From Oryza sativa Japonica Group (Eukaryota > Streptophyta > Magnoliopsida > Poales > Poaceae), in NCBI RefSeq assembly GCF_034140825.1, contig NC_089035.1, positions 2,811,001 through 2,875,000 on the forward strand: DNA of 64,000 bases, written 5' to 3'. The translations under genes were made by a program, and so were the position numbers. The stretch's first letter is position 1, and each line of letters starts with the position of its first letter. The notes beneath the pieces were generated by a model that saw only the letters and a program-made list of their open reading frames with translations, was not told the DNA's origin and ran no database searches. Below, piece by piece: positions 45,939 through 57,965 of the stretch.

Positions 45939-47106
45939 CTGCGACTGCGATTCCTGATGCGTAGGCGCAAAGGCTGGATGTTAGGATGTGAATATAACGC
46001 GTTGGATGAATCAAATCAGTGTTCGCCTCTCTCATCAAAACCTAGGTTCCTCCCCATAAATCATCACAAAAATACGGTATGATTTCAGCAGGAGAGCGAG
46101 AGTTCAGTCACCTCTAATCCGTCAAATCCCCGAATCCCCCAAACCAGCTTCGACAAGCGGCGGCGGCGGCGACGGGGAGTGGCGGCGAGTTGCGGCGCGG
46201 CGTCAGGGGAGGAATGATTGGGGATCGGGGGACGGGGACCGGGAGGAGATGACGATTAGGGAGGAAGCGTCCTGGGCAGTTATTGGGCCGGTGAGTCGGG
46301 AGGAGGCCCAGCAGAGTATTAGGCCTAAGAACGAGGTATTAGGCCCAGCAAAGTATTTACTTATGCAGTATCATTATATCTTCTAGTATTTACATATAGT
46401 ATTTCTTTTCAAGAGAAAAAAGTTTGGGTGAATTCCTATAACCTACACAGTGTCCGCTCCTGAACAACCAAAATAATTGGGGGAATGCAAAGGGAAAAAC
46501 ATTGTACGCGAGTTGTTCTTTATTCTTTCCTCTCCACGGAAAGTGCTCATTCACTGTCTCTCCATAAAGGAGTATGCATATTTCATGTAATATGCATTAA
46601 TTGTTTACCTAGCAATCTTCAAAATGATTTTTCTTCTAAATTATTTATCAAATATGTGATTCGATTATATTGTTCTATTCGTTATAATTAAAACTCTACA
46701 TCAAGATTTCATATAAAATACATATGTTTCAATTAGTGAAAATTGATGTTTTGCGTATTGGAAACAATGTTTCAACCAAAATTCAATTCCGTTGCACATT
46801 TAAGTTTTACGTTGCAATGAATCTTTTTAAATATTTCTGATGGTATTATTTGGATGTTTCAATAAGTATTTTACGATGTTTCACTAGTTTTATTTGTGAA
46901 AATTGTATATAGTGGCCTGTGTTCGGCAACAATTCCTGTGCAGCCACAACGCTGTACTACAAGCCTGCAACAACTGAATCAGCAGCAAAAATATTGTTCA
47001 AGCTGCTGCTGCCAGCCGGCAGTAACCAACTTCCGAACAAAGCTTCTCTGGATGTTTCAGGAAGTATTTTTATAATGTTTCATTCGTTTTAACTTGATAT
47101 TTCATA
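45939..47106. other. Upstream region of F-box-3 and spacer
   Basis: A GC-rich stretch (46140-46240) and GGCCCA/TGGGCC motifs (46280-46350) suggest the F-box-3 promoter or leader. Beyond that is AT-rich sequence without genes. Confidence 0.45.
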
Positions 47107-47342
47107 CTCCCTCCGTCCCATAATATAAGGGATTTTAAGTTTTTGCTTCTAGTGTTTGACCACTCATCTTATTCAAAAAATTTATGCAAATATAAAAAAT
47201 GAAAAGTTGTGCTTAAAGTACTTTGGATAATAAAGTAAGTCACAAAAAAATAAATAATAATTCCAAAATTTTTTGAATAAGACAAGTGGTCAAATAGTGG
47301 AAGCAAATACTCAAAATTCCTTACATTATGGGACGGAGGGAG
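47107..47342. mobile_element. Stowaway MITE
   Basis: Typical Stowaway (Tc1/mariner-derived) ends, CTCCCTCCGTCCCATAATAT and its complement at the right, with a TA duplication on both sides (47105-47106, 47343-47344). It is 236 bases long, non-coding, and can fold into a hairpin. Confidence 0.92.
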
Positions 47343-47344
47343 TA

Positions 47345-49042
47345 TATGGTATATATTTTTTAAGTACGGATATATTTTTTTTAAAAAATATATAATCATG
47401 TGACATCCTGTAATCGAATTATGGATGGTGTAACAGCCTATATATAAGATTTACTTGTACCAAATATGATGGTGTAACTGAATTGTAGATCAAATAAATT
47501 TTGTAGGAAAAAATTGTTTAAAACATGTAAAGTATACACGTGAGAATCGCGCCTAGTGCAGTGGGCAGGGTCTGCGGTGGTGCGCGCCGATTCCCAGCGA
47601 ACACTCACTCCTCTCTTACTACACATCGATATGAAAGCCTTTTCATATCTAACGTTTTAACAACCTCATAATGCTCCCTCCAATCTTCACACAATCTTGT
47701 TCCTGCCACAAGGATATTCTAAGAGTCTCATCTTTTCGCTTAAGTTTATACTTATCAGCTAGAATTTGAATTTTCAGCCTTAAATTTAGAGCTGATTTTA
47801 ACGTTTTCTTATCAAAGTTTATTTTTCAGTATTTGTTTTTAGATAGTTAAGAAAACGTATATAAAAATTTTATTCATAAATTATTTTTCGTTTGTAAATA
47901 TATAGTTTCACTTATTTTGGCCCCGCAAGCTTCCATCACGCTTCAAGCCCAAGGACTCCGCCATCTGCCGATCCGAGCCAATGCCAGCAACAACCGTTCT
48001 ATTATACTTGCTCTAATGTTGCCTATATATCACCATTGTCGACCATCGAAGTTTCCCCCGTCATTGTTGCTTGACCCTGGACGCCGTCGTCTCGTCGAGA
48101 TATATCACCATGGCAGTGAAATATTTATCTGCTGGAATTAATGGAATATAGACCAGGAGAATTTGCGACTGTGAATTGCCGTACACCTCCACTTCGCCAA
48201 CTATCGCACCTCATCACTTCGCCATCGCGATTGGAACAGAGAAAGAAGACAGATTTTTTGTGAATCTGTATGTTTCATGAGTTAGATTATGGGAGTATAT
48301 ACACTTCGGAATTCAACACTTCTACTACCAACACAGTTTTCGGTGGTTTTTCCATGTCTAAACTACACACCTGACCTGACTAATCAGTAATCACCACTAA
48401 TGCATGTTACTGATCACCTACGACAACATCAACTATCACAAATGCTATGACTAATGCTTGATTCGCAATAGATGAATCACCAAAATTTAACAGTTGGCAA
48501 GATAATCAGGGATATCATGAATTCCAATTCTAGGAAAAAGCACTAAAAGGGTGCTCAAAGAAACAAGAACCTTGGTCCGTGCTTCAGAAGACCGCAATGG
48601 CGGAGGATTGACGATGAGGGCGACCGGTGGCAGCGACGACGACGGCAAGGCTGCTGTTGCTGGCGTATCGTCCGGTGCTCCTCGTCCATGTCAACAGCTA
48701 CCATATGTCAAAAACTACGTGACCCACTTTACTGATCATCGAGTATGGCGGACAGCACACACCGTGCTCTGCACTTAACCCTGACCACTTGCATTTGTTG
48801 GAAAGAGCAGCACAATGCACTCGTAAAAAGCCCCGAGTCCTGACAGATTAGGTCAAGTCAACCAGTCCCAGCCAAGTAATCATTGAACAGTAGACCATTC
48901 GGTCAATGAAGTCAAGCAAACACTGGAGATGTCCAAATAGGATCATAGGATAGGAGCAATATCTCAGCCTGTAAGCTGATGTTATGCTCCAAAGACCCTC
49001 CCTCCTCTCTCTCTCACAGACGGAACCAAAGAAAGAAACCAC
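47345..49042. other. Spacer before RLK-4
   Basis: No supported gene. About 48290-48560 duplicates 43718-43990. A GC-rich patch at 48580-48700 gives short frames without homology. Confidence 0.5.
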
Positions 49043-52000
49043 ATGAGGCTTCTTGTATTACTGTCCCTCATCTCCGTCCTGACGATCGCCGGTGGCAGCA
49101 CCGATGAGGCCACGCTGCCCGCTTTCAAGGCGGGGCTCAGCTCAAGGACGCTCACCTCATGGAACAGCAGCACCAGCTTCTGCAACTGGGAGGGCGTCAA
49201 GTGCAGCCGCCATAGGCCGACGAGGGTGGTGGGGCTGAGCCTGCCGTCCAGTAATCTCGCCGGAACGCTCCCTCCTGCCATCGGAAACCTCACCTTCCTC
49301 CGGTGGTTCAACCTGAGCTCCAATGGGCTCCACGGGGAGATTCCCCCAAGCCTCGGCCACCTCCAGCATCTACGGATCCTCGACCTTGGAAGCAATTCGT
49401 TTTCCGGTGCGTTCCCTGATAATCTGAGCTCCTGCATCAGCTTGATAAACCTGACCCTGGGCTATAACCAACTTAGTGGCCACATTCCGGTGAAGTTGGG
49501 TAACACACTGACGTGGCTCCAGAAGCTCCATCTTGGAAACAACAGCTTCACAGGGCCGATTCCAGCCTCGCTAGCAAACCTATCATCGCTTGAGTTCCTA
49601 AAGTTGGACTTCAACCACCTGAAAGGCCTGATCCCGTCAAGCCTCGGAAACATCCCAAATCTGCAGAAGATTGGTCTTGACGGAAACAGCCTCTCTGGCG
49701 AATTCCCGCCCTCCATATGGAATCTGTCAAAACTGACTGTTCTCCAAGTATATGAGAACAAGCTCAAAGGAAGCATTCCCGCCAACATTGGCGACAAATT
49801 ACCTAACATGCAACACTTTGTTCTGTCTGTGAACCAGTTTAGCGGAGTCATCCCCTCTTCCTTATTCAATCTATCATCACTCACAGACGTATACCTTGAT
49901 GGTAACAAATTCAGTGGATTTGTGCCTCCTACCGTGGGAAGGTTGAAATCTCTTGTGCGTCTATCCTTGTCTAGCAACCGACTTGAGGCAAATAACATGA
50001 AGGGCTGGGAATTTATAACTTCACTTGCCAACTGCAGTCAGCTGCAACAGCTAGATATCGCAGAAAATTCTTTCATTGGGCAGCTGCCAATCTCTATTGT
50101 TAACCTGTCGACAACACTTCAAAAGTTCTTCTTACGTGGTAATAGCGTCTCCGGGAGCATCCCCACAGACATTGGCAATTTGATTGGCTTGGACACGCTC
50201 GATCTAGGGTCCACTTCTTTGTCAGGAGTGATTCCTGAGAGCATAGGGAAGCTAGCAGACTTGGCCATAATTACTCTGTACAGCACTAGATTGTCAGGCC
50301 TCATACCGTCAGTAATTGGAAATCTTACCAATTTGAATATACTAGCCGCATACGATGCCCATTTGGAAGGCCCAATACCTGCAACCCTTGGGAAGCTAAA
50401 GAAGCTATTTGCTCTAGATTTGTCCATAAACCATCTGAACGGTTCGGTCCCAAAAGAAATTTTTGAGCTGCCGTCACTTTCTTGGTTCTTAATCTTGTCA
50501 GATAATACTCTCTCAGGACCCATTCCATCAGAAGTTGGTACCTTGGTTAACCTAAACAGTATAGAACTGTCAGGAAACCAGCTATCTGATCAAATACCTG
50601 ACAGTATAGGAAATTGTGAGGTGCTGGAATACCTGCTGCTAGATAGCAACTCGTTTGAAGGAAGCATACCTCAATCTTTGACAAAACTAAAAGGGATCGC
50701 CATACTGAACCTAACCATGAACAAGTTTTCTGGTAGCATCCCCAATGCCATTGGTAGCATGGGCAATCTGCAACAGCTGTGTCTAGCTCACAACAATTTG
50801 TCAGGATCAATCCCAGAAACCCTACAAAATTTGACACAGCTGTGGCACTTAGATGTGTCCTTCAATAATTTGCAAGGCAAAGTACCAGATGAAGGTGCTT
50901 TCAGGAACCTTACGTATGCATCAGTTGCAGGGAACGACAAGTTGTGTGGTGGAATACCTCGGCTTCACTTGGCTCCATGTCCAATTCCTGCTGTAAGAAA
51001 GGACAGAAAAGAACGGATGAAATATCTTAAAGTAGCTTTCATAACAACAGGAGCAATTCTGGTGTTAGCTTCAGCTATTGTTCTGATTATGTTACAGCAC
51101 AGGAAACTAAAAGGAAGACAAAATAGCCAAGAGATATCTCCGGTTATAGAGGAACAATATCAGAGGATTTCATATTATGCATTATCAAGAGGAAGCAATG
51201 AATTTTCAGAAGCAAACTTGCTTGGCAAAGGAAGATATGGTTCTGTTTATAAATGCACTTTACAAGATGAGGGTGAACCTGTAGCCATAAAAGTGTTCGA
51301 CCTTAAACAATTAGGATCTTCAAGGAGCTTTCAGGCTGAATGTGAGGCTTTGAGAAGAGTTCGCCATCGTTGTCTGACAAAGATCATCACTTGTTGTTCA
51401 AGTATTGACCCACAGGGTCAGGAGTTCAAGGCATTAGTTTTTGAGTACATGCCCAACGGAAGCTTAGATAGTTGGCTCCATCCCACGTCAAGCAATCCCA
51501 CTCCCAGCAATACACTGAGCCTTTCGCAGAGACTCAGCATTGTGGTTGATATCTTGGACGCACTGGATTATCTTCACAACAGTTGTCAGCCACCGATCAT
51601 TCATTGTGACCTGAAACCAAGTAATATTCTTCTTGCAGAAGACATGAGTGCAAAGGTTGGAGATTTTGGCATATCAAAAATCCTCCCCAAAAGCACAACT
51701 AGAACTCTTCAATATTCAAAAAGCTCAATTGGAATCCGAGGTTCCATTGGATATATTGCACCAGGTAGGTCAAAAATATTATATTTTTGTATTATATCCT
51801 ACAATTTCTCCACCTCCTCCCTCATGGGTGGGGGTTGGACTGGAACTTTGTATCTTTTACATGTCGGTAGTACGGTGAAAAACTAACTTTAACTGCAAAT
51901 ATTGTAGAGTATGGAGAAGGTTCTGCAGTAACCAGAGCAGGTGATACTTACAGCTTAGGTATATTGTTGCTTGAGATGTTTAATGGAAGAAGTCCCACTG

Positions 52001-52314
52001 ATGACATTTTCAGGGATTCAATGGATCTGCACAAGTTTGTTGCAGCTTCTTTTCTTGAGAGCGCCATGAACATAGCTGATCGAACAATCTGGCTGCATGA
52101 AGAAGCAAATGATACAGATGGGACAAATGCAAGCACAAAAAGAAGAATTATTCAACAGTGTTTGGTGTCCGTTCTTAGGCTCGGCTTATCCTGCTCAAAG
52201 CAACAACCCAGAGACCGAATGCTGTTACCAGATGCTGCATCAGAGATTCATGCAATCAGAGATGAATATCTCAGGTCTTGGATGGTTGAAAATGAACAGA
52301 GCACTCTTAACTAA
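49043..52314 (+). CDS. RLK-4: XA21-like LRR receptor kinase, non-RD
   Basis: Exons 49043-51764 and 51908-52314 (phase-1 intron) encode 1042 residues. The start MRLLVLLSLISVLTIAGGST is a short signal peptide. The LRR cap (LPAFKAGLSS...SFCNWEGVKC) is followed by about 21 LRRs, the cysteine pair NDKLCGGIPRLHLAPC, and a transmembrane helix at about 672-692. The kinase has GKGRYGSVYKC and VAIKVF, HCDLKPSN (about 853), DFG and APEYG. Non-RD. It is closest to RLK-2 and RLK-3 and to the pseudogene at 31.4 kb; exon 2 shares 'AVTRAGDTYSLGILLLEMF' with that pseudogene. A hAT element is inserted about 120 bases after the stop, probably in or near the 3' UTR. All catalytic residues are present. Confidence 0.93.
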
Positions 52315-52435
52315 ATGTTGAGTCGGGCAATGAACAGTAGAGCAACATTCATAAATATTGGGCAATATGCATATGTGTAGTATCGATGACTGTACCTGGA
52401 ATAATCAGCTGCATACAAGGTTCCATGGTTACTGG

Positions 52436-53036
52436 TATAGTTGGCCATGTGGGCCGCCCGGCACGGCACGGCCCAGGCCCGGCCGTGCCTGGGCCGAGGC
52501 TTGTCGGGCCGGCACGGCCCGACCGACGCACCGGGCCGTGCCGTGCCAGCCCACGTGCCGCACTCACGGCCCAGGCACGGCCCAACACGCCTCGGGCCGT
52601 GCCGGGCCGGCCCGAAGGCACGATGGGCCGTCGTGCTTTTCCTCAGAATAAGTCTAAATTTCCTCCCTCCTATTGGGCTGTGACATATGTACAGCTACAA
52701 AAAGTCTATTTTACCTCCCTCTTCTTTGGGCTGGGGTATATAAATAGCTAAAATAAGTCTATTTAAGGTCCCTATTCTTTAGACAGTTACATTTATATGT
52801 CTATTTTTAGTCCCCATACTTTATGTACCGGGCCTGGCCTGCCGGCCCATCGTGCCGGGCCGGCCCGACCGTGCCGGGCCAGCCCAGCGTGCCGGTGGGG
52901 AGGCCCAGGCACGGCCCGACGGTCGGGCCGGGCCAGCACGGGCCCGACCCAAGTCGGGCCGTGCCGTGCTTGGGCCGGGCCAAAAAGGCGTGCCGTGGGC
53001 CGGGCCTTCGGGCCTCGGGCCTTATGGCCAACTATA
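52436..53036. mobile_element. GC-rich non-autonomous hAT element with perfect 8-base target duplication
   Basis: The ends are a perfect 13-base inverted repeat (TATAGTTGGCCAT / ATGGCCAACTATA). GTTACTGG is duplicated exactly on both sides (52428-52435 and 53037-53044), the 8-base length typical of hAT. Each arm (about 180-210 bases) is a dense array of GGCACGGCCC/GGGCCGTGCC and related units in both orientations; the 200-base centre is AT-rich and non-coding. The intact ends and duplication point to a young insertion. Confidence 0.88.
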
Positions 53037-53044
53037 GTTACTGG

Positions 53045-53569
53045 TCGTGCATTTTAGAGGTTAAATAAAGGTTACGCAGCACCAATAATAATTCAATACC
53101 AATTCCTAGTTACCTACAGAACCATAGCAGCAAAATTTCCTAACTCCCTGACTCAAATACCCAGGCAACCAGTTTTCAGATTCGACATAAACAAAGCAGC
53201 AAAAAAGATCGCATCTAAACAGTTCTAGCACAGGATACCAAATCCATGACAATTATAGAATAGAAGAACAATAGCCCAAACAATTAACCAAATAGGAATG
53301 AAGGATTGTTCACCCAAGAAATATGAGATCCATCATTTCAGTCGCTGTGGATTTGTACTAGCCACTATAAAGCTTTTTCATGAGAAAAAGATACTAGTAC
53401 ATATCCACAGTAATCAGTTAAAGCTAAAGTTGTTTGGCATGGAATATTTAATTTGAACAAGCCAAACAGAAATTCAGGATGCTCTCCCTGTAGAACCTTA
53501 AAGATAATTGATCACCTCAAATAATCTCCCTGAATAGAAAATAAAAGGATTGCATTACAAGAAGTCCCA
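53045..53569. other. RLK-4 3' flank
   Basis: The sequence matches other kinase 3' flanks (CAATTCCTA...ACCATAGCAG, AACTCCCTGACTC as at about 40640). No gene is seen. Confidence 0.5.
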
Positions 53570-53690
53570 CAAGAGTCCCATCTTCACTCTTCAGTCAGCA
53601 CATCTTGCACAGAACAGAACAGCCCAAAGCAAGGTTTGATAAAAGATGCATACCTCATATTTGTTGTTAGCTAATCTTCAACAGAGGAAC
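53570..53690 (+). pseudogene. Relic kinase tail before H2B-4
   Basis: CACAAGAGTCCCATCTTCAC is followed by CACATCTTGCACAGAACAGAACAGCCCAAAGCAAGG and AAGATGCATACCTCATATTTG. Order and wording match the exon-2 fragment at 16.4 kb (CATATCCTGCACAAAGCAACAGCCTCAAGAG ... GATGTATACCTCATGTTTG). It is decayed beyond any frame. Confidence 0.6.
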
Positions 53691-54686
53691 CTCCATAAGA
53701 CATTCAGGACAGAAATGTAGCAAACGGGCAGGCATGCATAATCCTGAAATAGTGAAATAGCAAAGGCAATATATGTGGAGTTTCAGTACTATTTCCACTT
53801 GAGTTAGATTTCTTTGAATTAGTACCAGACGAAGCTAAAACAAAGTTTACTACAATTTTCAAAGTTCTAATCTCTTCTAACAACCTCTGTTTTGTTTCGA
53901 ATGCAAACATCATGAACTCCAAATGCTCAGTCCACAAACGGTCCAAAGTACAAAAGTAGTGCCAGTCCATAAATCTAAAACTAACATAATCCAACGAGCA
54001 GTACCAAACTCCAAAATAGATGCTCAAGAAATAAAATTCCAGTAACAAGCAGAGGGATTTGATGATTTGCTAGACAATGAAAAATAGCAATAGCATGAAG
54101 ATTAATTCCACAAAACTAGACATAAGCATCACTAGTTCACCTTCAAGCACAAGGAAATCAAAGAGTATTCCTGATCCATGAGAAAAAAAAAAAGTTCCCC
54201 AAAAGGAGCCCAGTGAAATTCGTCTTGTGGCCAGTGACATTAGCTAATTAAGGTAATCAGAAACAAAAATAATAGCAATCTTCCATAATAACGTCTACAT
54301 GAGCACATCAGCAGTTCCAAACTCCAAACATGCATGCTCCAGAATCAATTCCGGTAACATGACGAGGAATTTGCAAGACAATGCAAATAGTTACTACAAC
54401 ACAAAGATTAGTTCCCCAAAATTAGACATAAATTAATTAAAACAAACACAAGTTCAGCACAAGGCAACCAAAGACAACATAGGAGAGATCACATATTCAC
54501 ATGATACAAAAGCATTACTAGTGTATTTCGAATCCATGAAACAGAAGTTCCTCAAAAGCAGCCCCACCTAATTCTTCTTACAGTCACTAAATCCCCAACA
54601 TCCATTTCCCATCATTGATGCACTACAGCTAGTAGATAAATAGATCAAACTAATATTACTACTAGCACAATAGCACCAGGTGCAGC
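53691..54686. other. Spacer before H2B-4
   Basis: The conserved block GGAGTTTCAGTACTATTTCC lies at 53780. Two adjoining stretches (about 54040-54200 and 54355-54545) are loosely similar to each other (TTCC(A)GTAACA..GAGG.ATTTG...AGACATAA). No gene is seen. Confidence 0.5.
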
Positions 54687-55148
54687 CTAAGAGGAAGTGA
54701 ACTTGGTGACGGCCTTGGTGCCCTCGGAGACGGCGTGCTTGGCAAGCTCGCCGGGGAGGACGAGGCGGACGGCGGTCTGGATCTCCCGGGAGGTGATGGT
54801 GGGCTTCTTGTTGTAGCGGGCGAGCTTGGCGGCCTCGGCGGCGAGCTTCTCGAAGATGTCGTTGATGAAGGAGTTCATGATGGACATGGCCTTGGAGGAG
54901 ATGCCGATGTCGGGGTGGACCTGCTTGAGCACCTTGAAGATGTAGATCTTGTAGGTCTCGACGCTCTTCTTCCCCTTCTTCCGCCCCGCCTTCTTCCCCT
55001 CGCCGCTGCCCTTCTCGCCCTTGCCGGCGGGGAGACGCTTCTCCGCCTTGGGCTTCTTCCCCGCCGGGGCCTTCTCGGCCTTCTCCGCCGCGGGCTCCTC
55101 CTCCGCGGGCTTCTTCGCGGCCGGCTTCTTCTCCGCCTTGGGCGCCAT
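54687..55148 (-). CDS. H2B-4: histone H2B
   Basis: This intronless gene encodes 153 residues. The tail is like H2B-3 ([12 protein letters not shown]) and the end is like H2B-2 ([16 protein letters not shown]). Its own change is [14 protein letters not shown] where the other three have [14 protein letters not shown], in the α2-α3 connecting part of the fold. The most common plant H2B sequence as I recall it has AxE.(S/A).LARYNKK here, so both forms are compatible with function. Start at 55148; the open frame upstream has no ATG. Convergent with RLK-4. Confidence 0.95.
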   Translation of the reverse strand: MAPKAEKKPAAKKPAEEEPAAEKAEKAPAGKKPKAEKRLPAGKGEKGSGEGKKAGRKKGKKSVETYKIYIFKVLKQVHPDIGISSKAMSIMNSFINDIFEKLAAEAAKLARYNKKPTITSREIQTAVRLVLPGELAKHAVSEGTKAVTKFTSS

Positions 55149-55252
55149 GGATGCTGCTCTCTTCTTCTCGGGGAGGGGAAGCGGTGTGGATTTTGCTGCG
55201 TGTGTTTGCAAGACTGCGATGTGGGGAAGAGAATGGGGACGGGGGCGACGAC

Positions 55253-55405
55253 TTTATAGCGAACTTGAGGTGGGCGCTGATTGGTGGAGTGGTTTCCCCA
55301 CGGATCGATAACGTGGACGAACGTGTGACGTTCGATGCTGTTTCCGTAAACGGCTGCGATGCATTTCGGTGCGGATCGCTGACGTGGCGAAAATGTAGGC
55401 GGGAA
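55253..55405 (-). promoter_or_regulatory. H2B-4 promoter with two type I histone elements
   Basis: TATAAA lies at 55258-55253 and CCAAT at 55280-55284. The proximal element is CCACGTTATCGATCCGTG (55316-55299, two mismatches, one inside the ACGTCA hexamer and one inside the octamer). A distal element CCACGTCAGCGATCCGCA is at 55387-55370 (one mismatch). An E2F-like GCGGGAA is at 55399-55405. The distal copy keeps an intact hexamer while the proximal one has decayed. Confidence 0.85.
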
Positions 55406-55448
55406 CGGGGAGAACTGGGTTTGGCTTCCGGCGCGTGGTGGTTAGGCT

Positions 55449-55739
55449 ATCTCCAACAATGAAACCCAAAATACAAGACTCATTTCACGTTTGCATAGCG
55501 CTACAGTAAAAGAGTTCAATACCTATTTTTGGTCTTCTCCAACAATAAGGCCTAAAAGAGAACCCTTACTGCAAATAGGTCTTCAGGAGAGAGGATACTC
55601 AGATTTAGGTTATGCCTCTTATAGCACGTAAAATAGGTCTTCTGTATAGGTACTCTGTTGGAGGCTGAAATAATACTATCGGAAACCCATTTTAGATTTA
55701 GGTGCCCTTATGGGTCACTTGTTGGAGACAAGTCTTACC
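55449..55739. mobile_element. Putative MITE with TCTCCAACA ends
   Basis: Short inverted ends (ATCTCCAACAATG and, in complement, GTCTCCAACAAGTG) enclose about 290 bases. A second pair (TCTCCAACAATAAGG at 55534 and CTGTTGGAGGC at 55652) lies inside. The target duplication was not resolved. Confidence 0.45.
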
Positions 55740-56915
55740 CATTATTTAGAAGCCCAATCATTATCACTTTTGTCTATAACTACCTTAAAAAAACTATGCA
55801 AAAATATAAGAAATGAAATGTTCGTTCAAGAAAAAAAAAGATAAGGAGGAGTAAAGTCTAGAGTGAGTAACGGCCTTCCCAAGATTAATAAGTCAATTTT
55901 ATCTGTTTAGACAAAACGAATTTGTATATAAAACTGAAGATCTAATCAAACATTTGTTAAGTAAATCACCAGGACCCATCGGCATATTTGTAAATGGAAA
56001 AAATTTGTGAATAAAACTTTTATATACGTATTCTTAGTGATCTAACGGCTTGTTTGGTAACTCGAGGGAAGGAGATTGGGAGTTTACACGAGGGAATTGA
56101 TAATGAGATTAAGATGGGAATTTGATTTTTAATCTCAATATCTTGTTTGGTAGAGGTAATGGAAATTGATAGGGAGTTTAGTTGGAGATTAAGTCATTAA
56201 TAAAAACAGATGGCTCAGATTTGCTTAGAAAAAGTAAAGGAGGAATTCCCTCCCAATTACCTGCCCCTACCCAGGTATTGAAAAGGAGGGAGTTCCTTCC
56301 TCAATTCACCATCCCTATCCCACTAAATTTTCCATGTCTCCCAACCAAACAAATCACTTAGAGCATGCCCAACAATCACCCAATATTTGATTCCCAAAAA
56401 ATCTGAATTAGGAATACCAAAATAAAAATTGGGCCCAACAATGACCCCCTCCTCCAAGAGAAGCCCAAAAATCAATTCCCTATCATTTGTTAGTTTGCCA
56501 CATAAGCAAGGTGGGGCCCAGTTCGGTACTTGCGCACGTCTTCTCCCTCCCGCACCAGCGCCGATCGACTTCTTCCTCCCCACACTTGCGCCGCCGTGAC
56601 CTAGCGCCATCATCACCAGCCAGCCAACCAGTGTCCTGACTGCTGCGATTTGTTAAAAAACGGAACACCAAGGAGATGTCGTAGCAATTCGTGTCATCAA
56701 GGAGGTAATCCTTAGCAAATCCCATTAATCTCTTGTGCCGTAGTCAATCTCTATGTCAGTATTTTGATGTGGATATATATTGTTGGAAAATATTAAGTTT
56801 GATCTGATAATTAATTTTGCAGATTGATTATTGTTCTATTCCTGCCATCAGTTCCCTCCATTGCACTTCATCCCTGTGGTAAACGCTCCAACACCGTGGC
56901 AAACAAAAAGAGGAG

Positions 56916-57104
56916 ATGAGTCGTCGAAGCACCCTCCTCCAAATGCTATTGGATGAGTTTTCATCGGATGGTGACGAAGAATTTATTTCTTCGGCGGTTG
57001 ATATAGTGCACGGTGAGTTCGACGATGATGAAGTTCCAAAGCGTGGTGGATCTGTTATAGGTCATGCAGTAATTAATCGGGGAACCTTGTTAGCATGTAC
57101 TTGA
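56916..57104 (+). pseudogene. N-terminal fragment of a PIF/Harbinger transposase
   Basis: It encodes 62 residues, starting MSRRSTLLQMLLDEFSSDGD, then KRGGSVIGHAVINRG. The 'RRGGSxxGxxxxNR' motif is typical of the region before the catalytic core of plant PIF/Harbinger transposases. The frame ends at 57104, where the core should begin, so only this fragment survives. Confidence 0.65.
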
Positions 57105-57965
57105 GGAAAAAAAAAAAGCAGACTTGTATACTTTCAGAGCATAGCAAAAATTCAGAGCAAGTAGTTTCTCAATATTTCAGAGCACATACTGTCTATGATG
57201 GCATCAGAGAAGGGAACTAAAGAAGAATAAATGTCAGCGACAGTGAGTGATTAGGCACATACATACTGAAATTGCATCTTTCAGACACTATTTTCAATAT
57301 TTGGCACAAGCATGTGGTTGTTCATCTGCTAATCTAAAAAGTGAGGCATACTAAATGCAGATGATCACTTCAATTAAGCAGCTGTTGTACTTAGAGCTAA
57401 GAACTGTATAAGTTATTATAATCCTACTAAACTTATGTTGTTGTACTTATAATTCTGTAGTTGCAGCTTTCATGAAACTGAAAGTCTGATTGGCAAAAGC
57501 AGGTGGTTCTTTTATCTTGAAAAATAGACTATGGACTGCATCTTGTTGCATTATCTATCAAATTATCTAACAACATTATCTTAATGCAAAAATTCAGAGC
57601 ATATTTCAAAGATGCTGTGATGAGAGAAAAATATTTCAAACTTTCAGAGCATATTTCAGACTTTGGGAGTACATTTGACATAGCAAAAATATTTGACAGC
57701 ATATTTCAGACTTTCAGAGCATACCACACATTTAGAGCATATCCTTCATTACTAAATATTCTGAAACCTGATTTCCTATAAGTGTTCAGACTTTCAGATT
57801 TAGAGCATATCCTGCATATTTCAGACTTCCATTCGATACGGTACAAATTTCAGACTTTCTGACATTTTCCTCTAAGTGTTCTGAATCCTGAATTCCTGAA
57901 TTCTAGCCGGGGAAGTCAGTCATAGAATGGACATCAGATCAGGCTGCAACACTCTGAAAATTAAT

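Noticed and set aside
48551-48778. Possible small gene in the GC-rich patch before RLK-4
   Set aside because: Short, without homology, splice support or codon bias distinct from chance; reported only as spacer.
54040-54545. Two similar AT-rich stretches before H2B-4 considered as a repeat array
   Set aside because: Similarity is loose and patchy; I could not define unit borders.
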